DNA from: JAKZSU01 sp047517485
Lineage (GTDB): Bacteria; Pseudomonadota; Alphaproteobacteria; UBA7887
Direction of reading: 5' to 3'
DNA length: 27,204 nt
Assembly: GCA_047517485.1 (NCBI GenBank)
Contig: JAKZSU010000039.1
Coordinates: 1-27,204 of the forward strand
Part shown: one piece after another, positions 6,848 to 14,601 of the stretch
How the letters are laid out: each line of letters starts with the position of its first letter
Position numbering within the stretch: position 1 is the first letter of the stretch
Made by a program: the position numbers and the translations under genes
Notes under the pieces: generated by a model
The model's input: only the letters and a program-made list of their open reading frames with translations
The model's database searches: none
Told to the model about the DNA's origin: nothing

Positions 6848-7390
6848 GTGGACCCGACAAAGCAAGTTCCCGTCTCTAAACCCCTGAAACTGGGGCTTTT
6901 TGCGGCCATTCCGGTCAGCATTATAACCGCTATTTGGCTCGCCGCGACGTTCAATTACACTCTCGGCGATCGCCCACAGCCCACGCTTCAGGCGTGTCCG
7001 GGCTGCGATTTGCGTGGTTTTCAGGGGGCGCACGGAAATTTTTCCGGCGCTGATCTCACCGGCGCGCTCCTGACCGGCGCCCGGCTCAATGGGGCGCAAA
7101 TGCAAAACAGCGTACTCAGACACGCCAATCTCGATGGCGCCAACCTGTTCGCCGCCGATCTATCCGGCGCCGATCTCGGCGGCGCGCGCCTGATCGGCGC
7201 CAATCTCGCGCAATCCCGCCTCGAGAACGCCGATCTGCGGGGCGCCGATTTGACCGACGCCAACCTCATCGGCGCCAATTTGACCGGCGCCAAGCTCGAC
7301 GGCGCCGTTTTTACCGGGGCGTTTATCCACGACGCCTACTTTTGCGATCGACAACTCACCAATCGACTCGGCAAGCAGCACCGGTGTTAG
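6848..7390 (+). CDS. Membrane-anchored pentapeptide-repeat protein
   Basis: The 180-residue protein has a single N-terminal hydrophobic segment (about 14-35, 'LGLFAAIPVSIITAIWLAAT'), probably a signal anchor that puts the rest outside the cytoplasmic membrane. From about 50 to 160 it is built of A(D/N)LxG pentapeptides ('GADLTGALLTGARLNGAQ', 'GANLTGAKLDGA'), which form a right-handed quadrilateral beta-helix. 'CPGC' at about 50-53 and two C-terminal cysteines may bind metal or form disulfides. The repeats are also visible in the DNA as recurring GGCGCC-GATCT/AATCT units. The start is GTG at 6848 with no Shine-Dalgarno; TATAGA lies 5 bases before it, so the message may be leaderless. The function is unknown. 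It faces the bactofilin genes across a short divergent gap. Confidence 0.82.
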   Translation: MDPTKQVPVSKPLKLGLFAAIPVSIITAIWLAATFNYTLGDRPQPTLQACPGCDLRGFQGAHGNFSGADLTGALLTGARLNGAQMQNSVLRHANLDGANLFAADLSGADLGGARLIGANLAQSRLENADLRGADLTDANLIGANLTGAKLDGAVFTGAFIHDAYFCDRQLTNRLGKQHRC

Positions 7391-7500
7391 CCGATCATCG
7401 AGGCCGCGACCATGGTCACGTGAGACTCGGTTTTGGCTTGCTAAAGGGGCCTCGGAAGCACAAAAATGGTGGCCCATCATGACCAACGCGGATTCCTGAC

Positions 7501-8187
7501 ATGGCCGATACTCCTTACGCGCTCATCGTTGGCGCGGGCAGTGGTTTGAGCGCGAGCCTGGCGCGCCGTTTTGCCGCCGAGGGCACCAGCATCGCCCTGG
7601 CCGCGCGCGACCCCAACAAGCTGGCGGCGCTGGTCGAGGAGACCGGGGCCCGGGCCTATGCCTGTGATGCCAGTCAGGCCGACGACGTCGCCACATTGTT
7701 TGAAAAGCTGTCGAACGATTTCGGCACCCTGGAAGTCGCGGTCTACAATCCCAGTTTTCGCACCCGCGGTCCGATCACCGATATCGATCCGGCCGATGTC
7801 GAGCGCGCGCTCGCGGTCACCGTGTTCGGCGCGTTTCTCGTCGGCCAGGCGGCGGCACGGCTAATGGTCGCTCAAGGCCACGGCAGCATTCTGTTCACCG
7901 GCGCGTCGGCGGGGGTTAAGGGCTACCCACAATCGGCCTCGTTCGCGATGGGCAAGTTTGGCTTGCGCGGGCTGGCGCAAAGCATGGCGCGCGAGCTGGC
8001 GCCGCAGGGCATTCATGTCGCCCATTTCGTCATCGACGGCGGCATTCGCGGCCGCGATGTCGACTCCGGCAGCGACAAGATGCTCGATCCCGACGCGATC
8101 GCCGAGAGCTATTACCAGACCCACATCCAACATCGCAGCGCCTGGTCTTGGGAAATCGAAGTCCGTCCCTGGCTGGAGAATTTTTGA
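7501..8187 (+). CDS. Short-chain dehydrogenase/reductase-like protein with Phe in place of catalytic Tyr
   Basis: The 228-residue protein has the Rossmann fold of classical SDRs. The cofactor loop is 'IVGAGSGLSASLARRFAAEG' (GxxxGxG type), D55 sits in 'ACDAS', and the active-site Ser is S136 in 'LFTGASAG'. The catalytic YxxxK is replaced by F148-A-M-G-K152, so the Tyr acid/base is missing. The usual NNAG motif is 'YNPS'. A related SDR subgroup shares the FxxxK pattern, so this is probably a lineage feature and not a recent mutation. It may be a non-oxidoreductase or use another residue. The ATG at 7501 is 110 bases after the pentapeptide gene, and no strong Shine-Dalgarno is visible. A promoter of its own separates it from the aldolase gene. 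Confidence 0.88.
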   Translation: MADTPYALIVGAGSGLSASLARRFAAEGTSIALAARDPNKLAALVEETGARAYACDASQADDVATLFEKLSNDFGTLEVAVYNPSFRTRGPITDIDPADVERALAVTVFGAFLVGQAAARLMVAQGHGSILFTGASAGVKGYPQSASFAMGKFGLRGLAQSMARELAPQGIHVAHFVIDGGIRGRDVDSGSDKMLDPDAIAESYYQTHIQHRSAWSWEIEVRPWLENF

Positions 8188-8212
8188 GCCCCATCGCACA
8201 CGAGTCAAGCGG

Positions 8213-8241
8213 TTGACCGGGCGGCGACGCGTCCCTATTGA
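8213..8241 (+). promoter_or_regulatory. Candidate sigma70-type promoter for the aldolase-purB pair
   Basis: TTGACC at 8213-8218 and TATTGA at 8236-8241 are separated by 17 bases. The aldolase ATG lies 33 bases beyond the -10 hexamer, with GAGGAGA as its Shine-Dalgarno between them. This suggests a transcript start near 8248 that serves the aldolase gene and perhaps purB. Confidence 0.5.
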
Positions 8242-8274
8242 ATAACGAAACCGCCCGACCGTCGAGGAGACACC

Positions 8275-10317
8275 ATGGACAGCCTCTGGTCCGATGATGA
8301 TGCGCGCGCCGCGGTCGCGCACTATGCCGACCATGGTGTCGGCGAGGACCTCGCGCTCAGGGTCTACACCACGCGCCTGCTCGGCGGTGAGCCGCGCCTG
8401 GTGCAGCACGGCGGCGGCAATACGTCGGTCAAAACCGAGCTGAGCGATCTCTCCGGCGACCCGGTCGCGGCGATGTGCGTCAAGGGGTCGGGCTGGGACA
8501 TGGCGTCGATCGAGCCGCCGGGTCTGCCGGCGATGCGGCTCGACGCCGTCGCGCCGCTGCTCGCCCTCGATCGGTTGAGCGACGAGGACATGGTCAACGC
8601 GCATCGTTTGAGCCTGCTCGACAGTACCGCGCCCAATCCCTCCGTCGAAGCGCTGCTGCATGCCTTCCTGCCGCACACGTTCATCGACCACACCCACGCC
8701 TGGGCGGTCCTCGCGATCACCGATCAGCCCGACGGTGACGCCATATGCGCCGAGGTCTATGGCGACCGGGCGGCGCTGGTGCCCTACATCATGCCCGGCT
8801 TCGCGCTCGCCAAGAAAGCCAGCGAGGTCGCGCGCGCCAATCCCGATGTCGACGGCCTGATCCTGCTCAAGCACGGCATATTCACCTTCGGTGACAATGC
8901 GCGCGAAGCCTATGACCGAATGATTTCGCTGGTCTCGCTCGCCGAGACCCGCATCGCCAAAGCCACAAGCGCGGTCTTTTCCGTCGCCGCCTTGCCATCT
9001 GCCATCGCCACCATTGAAGAAGTCGCGCCCATCCTCCGCGGCCTCACGACCAAGGCCGGCGACGAATCCAAACGCTGGATCCTCGACCACCGTGGCAGCG
9101 ACACGGTGCGCGCCTACGTCGATGGCGAGGACCTTGCCCGCTATAGCCAGATCGGCGTGGTCACTCCCGACCACGTCATTCGCACCAAGGGCGTGCCGTT
9201 GCTTGTCGCCGCGCCGGCGGCCGACGATCTCGAGTCCTACAGCGACTCCACGACCCGTGCCTTGACCGAATTCGCCAGCGCCTACGGCGGCTACTTCGAG
9301 CGTAACAACGCCGCCCAAGAGCCCCCCAAAACCCGCCTCGATGCGGTGCCGCGCGTCGTCATGGTCCCCGGCATCGGCCTATTCGGCCTCGGTAAATCAG
9401 CCAAGGATGCGGCGATCGCCGCCGATCTGGCGGAGACCACGATCGCGGTGATCACCGACGCCGAGTCGGTCGGCCGCTTCGAAAGCATCGACCAGGCGGA
9501 CTTGTTCGACCTCGAATATTGGTCGCTCGAACAGGCCAAACTGGGCAAGGGCACCGAGAAGCGTTTGGCGCGCCATGTGGTGGTGATTACCGGTGGCGCT
9601 GGCGCTATCGGCGCGGCGACGGCGCGCGCGTTCGCCGCCGAAGGCGCCGAACTCGCGATCCTCGACATTGACGGTGACGCCGCCACCGCGGTGGCCGCCG
9701 ATTTGGGCGGCCTCGGGCTCGCCTGCGACGTTACCGATCCGGCCTCGGTGCGCGCCGCGTTCGATGCGGTCTGCGCGACCTATGGCGGACTCGACATCGC
9801 CGTTTCGAATGCCGGCGCGGCGTGGCAGGGACGGATTGGCGAGGTCGCGGACTCGGTCCTCAGGCAAAGCTTCGAGCTCAATTTCTTCGCCCATCAGCAC
9901 GTCGCCCAGAACGCGGTCCGGGTCATGCAGGCGCAGGGGCTCGGCGGGGTATTATTGTTCAACGCCTCCAAACAGGCGGTCAATCCCGGCCGTGACTTCG
10001 GCCCCTATGGCTTGCCCAAGGCCGCCACGCTTTTCCTGTCGCGCCAATACGCCCTCGATCACGGCGCCGACGGTATTCGCTCGAACGCGGTCAATGCCGA
10101 CCGTATTCGCAGCGGCCTGCTGTCCGACCAGATGATCGCCGAGCGCGCCGGGGCGCGCGGCTTGAGCGAAGCCGACTATATGGGCGGCAACCTGTTGCGC
10201 CGCGAAGTTAGCGCCGACGACGTCGCCCAGGCGTTCGTCTCGCTTGCCCTCGCCCGCAACACCACCGGCGCGGTGATCACCGTCGATGGCGGCAACATCG
10301 CCGCCGCCTTGCGCTAA
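8275..10317 (+). CDS. Bifunctional class II aldolase/short-chain dehydrogenase (RhaD-like)
   Basis: This 680-residue fusion has a class II aldolase domain (about 15-230) and a short-chain dehydrogenase domain (about 432-680). The aldolase part shows 'HGGGNTSVK' (46-53), 'VEALLH' around E125, metal ligands H139 and H141 in 'IDHTHAW', and H200 in 'LLKHGIFTFGD'. The SDR part shows 'TGGAGAIG' (439-446), 'SNAG' (511-514), S565, and Y578/K582 in 'YGLPK'. The family includes the RhaD/RhaEW-type bifunctional enzymes that split sugar 1-phosphates and oxidise lactaldehyde; here no sugar kinase, isomerase or transporter genes are nearby, so the substrate is unknown. The ATG has GAGGAGA 5 bases upstream. 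purB follows after 19 bases, possibly in the same transcript. Confidence 0.93.
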   Translation: MDSLWSDDDARAAVAHYADHGVGEDLALRVYTTRLLGGEPRLVQHGGGNTSVKTELSDLSGDPVAAMCVKGSGWDMASIEPPGLPAMRLDAVAPLLALDRLSDEDMVNAHRLSLLDSTAPNPSVEALLHAFLPHTFIDHTHAWAVLAITDQPDGDAICAEVYGDRAALVPYIMPGFALAKKASEVARANPDVDGLILLKHGIFTFGDNAREAYDRMISLVSLAETRIAKATSAVFSVAALPSAIATIEEVAPILRGLTTKAGDESKRWILDHRGSDTVRAYVDGEDLARYSQIGVVTPDHVIRTKGVPLLVAAPAADDLESYSDSTTRALTEFASAYGGYFERNNAAQEPPKTRLDAVPRVVMVPGIGLFGLGKSAKDAAIAADLAETTIAVITDAESVGRFESIDQADLFDLEYWSLEQAKLGKGTEKRLARHVVVITGGAGAIGAATARAFAAEGAELAILDIDGDAATAVAADLGGLGLACDVTDPASVRAAFDAVCATYGGLDIAVSNAGAAWQGRIGEVADSVLRQSFELNFFAHQHVAQNAVRVMQAQGLGGVLLFNASKQAVNPGRDFGPYGLPKAATLFLSRQYALDHGADGIRSNAVNADRIRSGLLSDQMIAERAGARGLSEADYMGGNLLRREVSADDVAQAFVSLALARNTTGAVITVDGGNIAAALR

Positions 10318-10336
10318 GAACCAGGAGCTGCCGAGA

Positions 10337-11635
10337 ATGATCCCTCGCTATTCGCGTCCCGCCATGGCCGCCCTATGGGAGCCCGAGACGCGGTTTCAAA
10401 TCTGGATGGATATCGAACGCTTCGCCTGCGAGGCGCAGGAAGATCTCGGCGTCATCCCGCGCGGTGTCGCCAAGACGATCGAGGAGCGCGGCGCCTTCGA
10501 GGTCGCCCGCATCGACGAGATCGAACGCGAGGTCAAACACGACGTCATCGCTTTCCTCACCAACCTCGCCGAGCACGTCGGACCGGAGGCACGATTCATC
10601 CATCAAGGCCTGACCTCGTCGGACGTGCTCGACACCTGCTTCGCGGTCCAGCTCACCCGGGCGGCGGATATTCTGCTCGCCGATCACGACGATCTTCTCG
10701 CCGCCCTCGAACGCCGTGCCCGCGAACACAAGGACACCATCTGTATCGGCCGCAGTCACGGTATTCACGCCGAGCCGACGACGTTCGGCCTCAAGCTGGC
10801 GCAAGCCTACGCCGAATTCTCGCGCAATCGCGCGCGCCTGGTGGCGGCGCGACGCGAGATCGCGACCTGCGCGTTGTCCGGCGCGGTCGGCACCTTCGCC
10901 GCCATCGATCCCAAGGTCGAGGCACACGTCGCCGACCGTCTCGGTCTGACCGCGGAACCGATCTCGACCCAGGTCATTCCGCGCGATCGCCACGCCATGT
11001 TCTTTGCCACCCTCGGGGTCATCGCCTCGTCGATCGAGCGCTTGGCGACCGAGATCCGCCATCTGCAACGCACCGAAGTCCGAGAGGCGGAAGAGTTTTT
11101 CTCCGCCGGCCAAAAGGGCTCGTCGGCGATGCCGCACAAGCGCAACCCGATCCTCACCGAAAACCTCACCGGCCTGGCGCGCATGGTGCGCTCGATGGCG
11201 TTGCCGGCGATGGAGAATGTCGCGCTATGGCACGAGCGCGATATCTCGCACTCCTCGGTCGAGCGCAACATCGGCCCCGACGCGACGGTCACCCTCGACT
11301 TTGCCTTGGCGCGGCTGACCGGGGTGATCGACAAGCTGCTCGTCTACCCCGACACCATGAAACGCAATCTCGACAGTCTCGGTGGCTTGGTGCATTCGCA
11401 GCGCGTCCTCCTGGCGCTGACCCAGGCCGGCATGGCGCGCGAGGACGCCTATCGCGTCGTCCAGCGTTCGGCGATGAAGGTGTGGCAGGACGGCGCCGAT
11501 TTTCTCGCCCTGCTCAAGGACGATTCCGACGTCGCCGACCATCTCGACGCGGCGGCGCTCGAGTCGTTGTTCGATCTCGCCTATCACACCGCCCAAGTCG
11601 ACACGATTTTCGCTCGCGTCTTTGGAGACAAATAA
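10337..11635 (+). CDS. purB: Adenylosuccinate lyase
   Basis: The enzyme acts twice in purine synthesis: it cleaves SAICAR to AICAR and adenylosuccinate to AMP, releasing fumarate each time. The 432-residue protein carries the fumarase/aspartase-superfamily signature 'GSSAMPHKRNP' (about 261-271), whose Ser loop is the catalytic base. Other matches are 'LTSSDVLDT' (about 92-100) and 'GRSHGIHAEPTTFG' with the catalytic His region. The start at 10337 ('MIPRYSRPAMAALW') fits homologues and has AGGAG 9 bases upstream; an upstream in-frame ATG inside the preceding gene is rejected. It is separate from the purC-purL operon 8.5 kb away, which is common. The stop is followed at once by copy B of the structured repeat. 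Confidence 0.97.
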   Translation: MIPRYSRPAMAALWEPETRFQIWMDIERFACEAQEDLGVIPRGVAKTIEERGAFEVARIDEIEREVKHDVIAFLTNLAEHVGPEARFIHQGLTSSDVLDTCFAVQLTRAADILLADHDDLLAALERRAREHKDTICIGRSHGIHAEPTTFGLKLAQAYAEFSRNRARLVAARREIATCALSGAVGTFAAIDPKVEAHVADRLGLTAEPISTQVIPRDRHAMFFATLGVIASSIERLATEIRHLQRTEVREAEEFFSAGQKGSSAMPHKRNPILTENLTGLARMVRSMALPAMENVALWHERDISHSSVERNIGPDATVTLDFALARLTGVIDKLLVYPDTMKRNLDSLGGLVHSQRVLLALTQAGMAREDAYRVVQRSAMKVWQDGADFLALLKDDSDVADHLDAAALESLFDLAYHTAQVDTIFARVFGDK

Positions 11636-11759
11636 GACCGACCTGCATTGAGCGAAACTCATTGCGGCTTGGCAAGCGCGCCCGAGCTTATGCGAGGCAA
11701 GCCTGCGTGGCGTCTGAACGCACGCCAAACCGCGATGAGTCTTGCTCATCACGGTTTGG
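11636..11759. repeat. Structured intergenic repeat, copy B
   Basis: This is the second copy of the element at 5168-5300. It fills practically the whole 126 bases between the stop codons of convergent purB and the DUF4340 gene. The first hairpin (11638-11672) has 15-base arms around loop CGAAA. The last hairpin (11725-11759) starts CCAAACCGCGATGAG and ends CTCATCACGGTTTGG, with 15 pairs, one mismatch and a small loop. Several positions that are G-T wobbles or mismatches in copy A are Watson-Crick pairs here (T-G to C-G, G-T to A-T, T-G to T-A, A-G to A-T). The middle block of 25 bases is identical in both copies. Confidence 0.82.
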
Positions 11760-11761
11760 TA

Positions 11762-12367
11762 TTACTTGCCGCTCGCGAACATCAGATCGAGCAGTCGATC
11801 GACGTCGTCGCGCACGATCAGCACGATGCCGGGGCGGTCGTCGATGCTGGCGAAATAGGTGTCGCGGTCGGGCGATTGGGTCCCGACATACAGTGTGGCC
11901 AAGGGCCGGCGATAATCGACCTCGACGCCATCGCGACCGTAATAAGCGATGATGATCTTGGGATTGGCGAGGCCATATTCAGCCAGCGGTCGGCTTGGCT
12001 CCAAAGTTTCCTTGGCGCTGAGATTGGCGGCGGCCGTTGCCGCGGCGCCGAGCTCGACCGCCACCACCGGGTCGGACGTATGCGCCTCGTCCGACGCCGC
12101 TTGATCCCCGGCCGCATGGCTGTGGGTGGCGTCGTGGAGAAACCAGATGCCCGTCGCATCGCGGATCAACGCGGCGCGGCGGTCGATGTTGAGCACTTCG
12201 ACCGATCCAAGATCGCCCTCGCCAAATGCCAGCAATGTCAACGTCGTCGCCGGCGCCGGTGGGGGCTCGGGCGCTTCGAATATCTCCCTGCCGACGATGA
12301 CCGCGACCAACGCCGTGAGCACCATCCAGATGGCGATCAGGTGTGGCGGCCAGCGCCGGTCTTTCAT
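11762..12367 (-). CDS. DUF4340-domain protein, last gene of ABC transporter operon
   Basis: The 201-residue protein has one N-terminal transmembrane segment (about 9-27, 'HLIAIWMVLTALVAVIV') and an extracytoplasmic DUF4340-like region. 'FGEGDLGSVEVLNIDRRAALIRDATGIWFLHD' is followed by a His-containing stretch (H78, H82, H84, H96). Then comes 'LAEYGLANPKIIIAYY' with the repeat typical of DUF4340. Proteins of this kind accompany GldG-like ABC systems and their job is unknown. Its ATG at 12367 overlaps the stop of the previous gene by 4 bases (ATGA). It is shorter than many DUF4340 proteins and resembles a half-size version paired with the gene before it. It ends against repeat copy B. Confidence 0.8.
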   Translation of the reverse strand: MKDRRWPPHLIAIWMVLTALVAVIVGREIFEAPEPPPAPATTLTLLAFGEGDLGSVEVLNIDRRAALIRDATGIWFLHDATHSHAAGDQAASDEAHTSDPVVAVELGAAATAAANLSAKETLEPSRPLAEYGLANPKIIIAYYGRDGVEVDYRRPLATLYVGTQSPDRDTYFASIDDRPGIVLIVRDDVDRLLDLMFASGK

Positions 12368-12975
12368 GGCGCCGTCACGCCGTGCACGGCGGCGATCAAC
12401 TGCATTAAATTCTCGACTTGATAGATCGGTATGGTGACGATCTCGTCCTTGTCCGAGCGCCAGGCATATTGCCGCAATTGGTCCGGCTCGACATCGCCAA
12501 TCGTAAAGCGCACGACAGGATCGCCGGTCTCATCCACGAATAGACCGATGGCCAGGATCGGCGGCTCGAGACCATAGTCCGCGCCTTCCATTCCAGGCCC
12601 GAGATTGCGCAAATATTGGGTCCGGCTGAAGACGCCGAAGGCCTTGTCGATCAGCGCCGCCCAATCGGCATCCGCCACATGGTCATGCGGGTCCGACGCC
12701 GAAACCGGCGTGTTATGGCGGTGGTAATACCACGCCCCGCTTGCATCCCTGTCGAAACGATAGGTCGCGCCGTCGTGCGCCAGCTCGACGGCCGAGATCG
12801 CGCCGAATCCCGCCGGCAAAATCGCCCTCGACTCCTTGATCACGTCGCCATGAATATCGTGATAGACGTCGGGTCCGAAAATATCGGTTTTCTCGACGAC
12901 GTAGATCACCACCAGCGCCGCCGCGAGAAATCCCCAAATTGCCAGTGATCTCGATCGCTTGCGCACCGGCCTCAC
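12364..12975 (-). CDS. DUF4340-domain protein of ABC transporter operon
   Basis: The protein, about 203 residues, has an N-terminal basic stretch, one transmembrane segment (about 11-27, 'LAIWGFLAAALVVIYVV') and an outer region with the DUF4340 pattern 'ISAVELAHDGATYRFDRDASGAWYYHRH', 'YGLEPPILAIGLFVD' and 'VRFTIGDVEPDQLRQYAWR'. Histidines cluster at H85, H87, H97 and H99. The start is uncertain. GTG at 12975 overlaps the upstream stop as GTGA, a common coupling arrangement; GTG at 12987 would add four residues and also overlaps the upstream gene. It is placed between the GldG-like gene and a second DUF4340 gene, overlapping both. Two tandem short DUF4340 proteins may form a pair. Confidence 0.8.
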   Translation of the reverse strand: MRPVRKRSRSLAIWGFLAAALVVIYVVEKTDIFGPDVYHDIHGDVIKESRAILPAGFGAISAVELAHDGATYRFDRDASGAWYYHRHNTPVSASDPHDHVADADWAALIDKAFGVFSRTQYLRNLGPGMEGADYGLEPPILAIGLFVDETGDPVVRFTIGDVEPDQLRQYAWRSDKDEIVTIPIYQVENLMQLIAAVHGVTAP

Positions 12976-14600
12976 CGTTGACGCCACCAGACGCCGGTGC
13001 CAATCAATCCCAATACCAACGGGAACAGAAACACCGCGAGGAAGAACGTCGCTTTCATTTGCCGGTTGGTCAAATTGATCCGCGGCAACTCCCTCGTATG
13101 CGGCTCGATGCCGATCAGATTTTCCTGCGCCGCGAGATAGTTCACGGTGTTGAGAAACAGATTGCCGTTGCCCAGAATGTGAAAAAACGAATTTGTGGCG
13201 AAATCCGAGTCGCCGATGATCACCGCCCGCGATCGCGCGGTTGCCTCCATCGGCTCGAATTCCGAACTGGTCTCGGCGCGTTCGATATTGGCGATCACGT
13301 CCTTGTCGCTTTGGTCCACCGGTTTCTTGTTGCTCACCACCATTAAGGGCAACGGCCCCGGCTTGTCGGTGGTGTCGTCGCGCTCGGCGCGCGCCATCGA
13401 TGTTTCGCCAAAGCTGTTGGCCGAGGAATTGATCACCGGTGTGACCGCTGTGCCGGCAACCCGCACCGTCGGCGACAGCGATCGCACGCCGGGGAAAAAG
13501 GTCAACGGAAGTTGCCGGGTGATCTGATGATAATTGTAATCGGTCACCGCCGGCGACGACGGATCGGCGGCGAAATGATGGCCCGGATCGATCACCATCG
13601 TGTCGTCGAGATGAACCCCGTAGTCAGCCATCAATGGCGCCAGGCCGACATCGATGAACGGGTCGAACATGAAGAAGCCGTTGCCGCCGTCGGCCATGTA
13701 CCGGCGAAGAGTCTCGACCTCATGCGGCAACAGCGCCGTCTTGGGTCCGGCAATGATCAAGACCTGGCAATTGGCCAACGGGTCACCGCCCTGCTGGAGC
13801 AACGATACTTTCTCGACCGTGTAATTGAGTTCTTCGAGACCGTTCGCCGCCTTCGCCAACCCATGGGTCTCGTGCAGCATGTATTGCACGCCCGTACCGT
13901 GCGCGTGCCCTGGGCCCGCCTCGGCCTCCTTGTGATCGTGGGCTTCCTTGCTGAATGGATCGGCCTCGCCATGGCCGTCGAGGAAGCACGCCTTTTGTGT
14001 CGCGCCCTGGGAGACGCGCAATATCCCGTTGACGAAATCGGCCTCGAGATCGCCGTTGACGTCGATCCGGCGATCTTCGCTGGTCAGCACGCCGGTCCCG
14101 GGAAACCGCACATTGAGCAATCGCGCTTGCGCCGGGTTCAACGACGGATCGTGGAATTCCACCGTCAAATTCTCCGATTGATCGGCGATCAATTGGTAAA
14201 GATTGATCGTATTTTCCATCAGGTGATTGTGAAAGAAAACGATATGCACTGGCCGCTCGAGCCGCTCAAGGACCGAGATGCTTTTGTCGGTCAAGGAGTG
14301 TAATCCGGCGGCGGTAAAATCGAAGCGTTGCGGATAACGCACCGCTAGGTAAGTGAGCGCGATCATCACCCCGATCACGCCGAGCGTATAGAGCGCCACC
14401 TCCATTCGGCGCTTGCGCAGCAGGCCCCCGAGTTGCGCGCGCACCGCATAACCGCCCCACCCCACCTGGACCACGCCGGCGACCGCGAAGACCATCACCC
14501 AGACCGTGGTCTCGAAGAAAATCAGCTTGAGCACCAAGGCCGCGAGCAGCATGGCGATGCCAAGAAGGAAAATTACCGCGGATCTGAACGACGGCTCCAT
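12972..14600 (-). CDS. GldG-like ABC transporter auxiliary protein
   Basis: The 542-residue protein has transmembrane segments at about 8-28, 32-50 and 68-87 and one at the C-terminus (about 517-537). Between them lies a large extracytoplasmic region of the GldG/ABC-type uncharacterised transport family (PF09822-like): 'RFDFTAAGLHSLTDKSISVLERLERPVHIVFF' near the start, 'QVLIIAGPKTALLPHEVETLRRYMADGGNGFFMFDP' in the middle, and 'RSRAVIIGDSDFATNSFF' near the end. A His-rich insert spans about 210-246 (H210, H221, H223, H232, H234, H243, H246). In Bacteroidetes GldFG-GldA is linked to gliding, but related operons occur in non-gliding alphaproteobacteria and their cargo is unknown. It lies 1 base after the permease gene. 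Confidence 0.88.
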   Translation of the reverse strand: MEPSFRSAVIFLLGIAMLLAALVLKLIFFETTVWVMVFAVAGVVQVGWGGYAVRAQLGGLLRKRRMEVALYTLGVIGVMIALTYLAVRYPQRFDFTAAGLHSLTDKSISVLERLERPVHIVFFHNHLMENTINLYQLIADQSENLTVEFHDPSLNPAQARLLNVRFPGTGVLTSEDRRIDVNGDLEADFVNGILRVSQGATQKACFLDGHGEADPFSKEAHDHKEAEAGPGHAHGTGVQYMLHETHGLAKAANGLEELNYTVEKVSLLQQGGDPLANCQVLIIAGPKTALLPHEVETLRRYMADGGNGFFMFDPFIDVGLAPLMADYGVHLDDTMVIDPGHHFAADPSSPAVTDYNYHQITRQLPLTFFPGVRSLSPTVRVAGTAVTPVINSSANSFGETSMARAERDDTTDKPGPLPLMVVSNKKPVDQSDKDVIANIERAETSSEFEPMEATARSRAVIIGDSDFATNSFFHILGNGNLFLNTVNYLAAQENLIGIEPHTRELPRINLTNRQMKATFFLAVFLFPLVLGLIGTGVWWRQR

Positions 14601-14601
14601 C

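Noticed and set aside
7021..7320. Regular short DNA repeats that could be mistaken for a CRISPR or tandem-repeat array
   Set aside because: The repeating GGCGCC-containing units encode pentapeptide repeats in frame; spacing is about 15 bases and there are no spacers.
7861..9318. A 485-codon open frame on the minus strand across the SDR and aldolase genes
   Set aside because: It spans two recognised genes on the other strand and its product has no domain pattern.
10375..11952. A 525-codon plus-strand frame overlapping purB in another frame
   Set aside because: The product is an Arg-rich, low-complexity shadow of purB and runs through repeat copy B into the opposite-strand DUF4340 gene.
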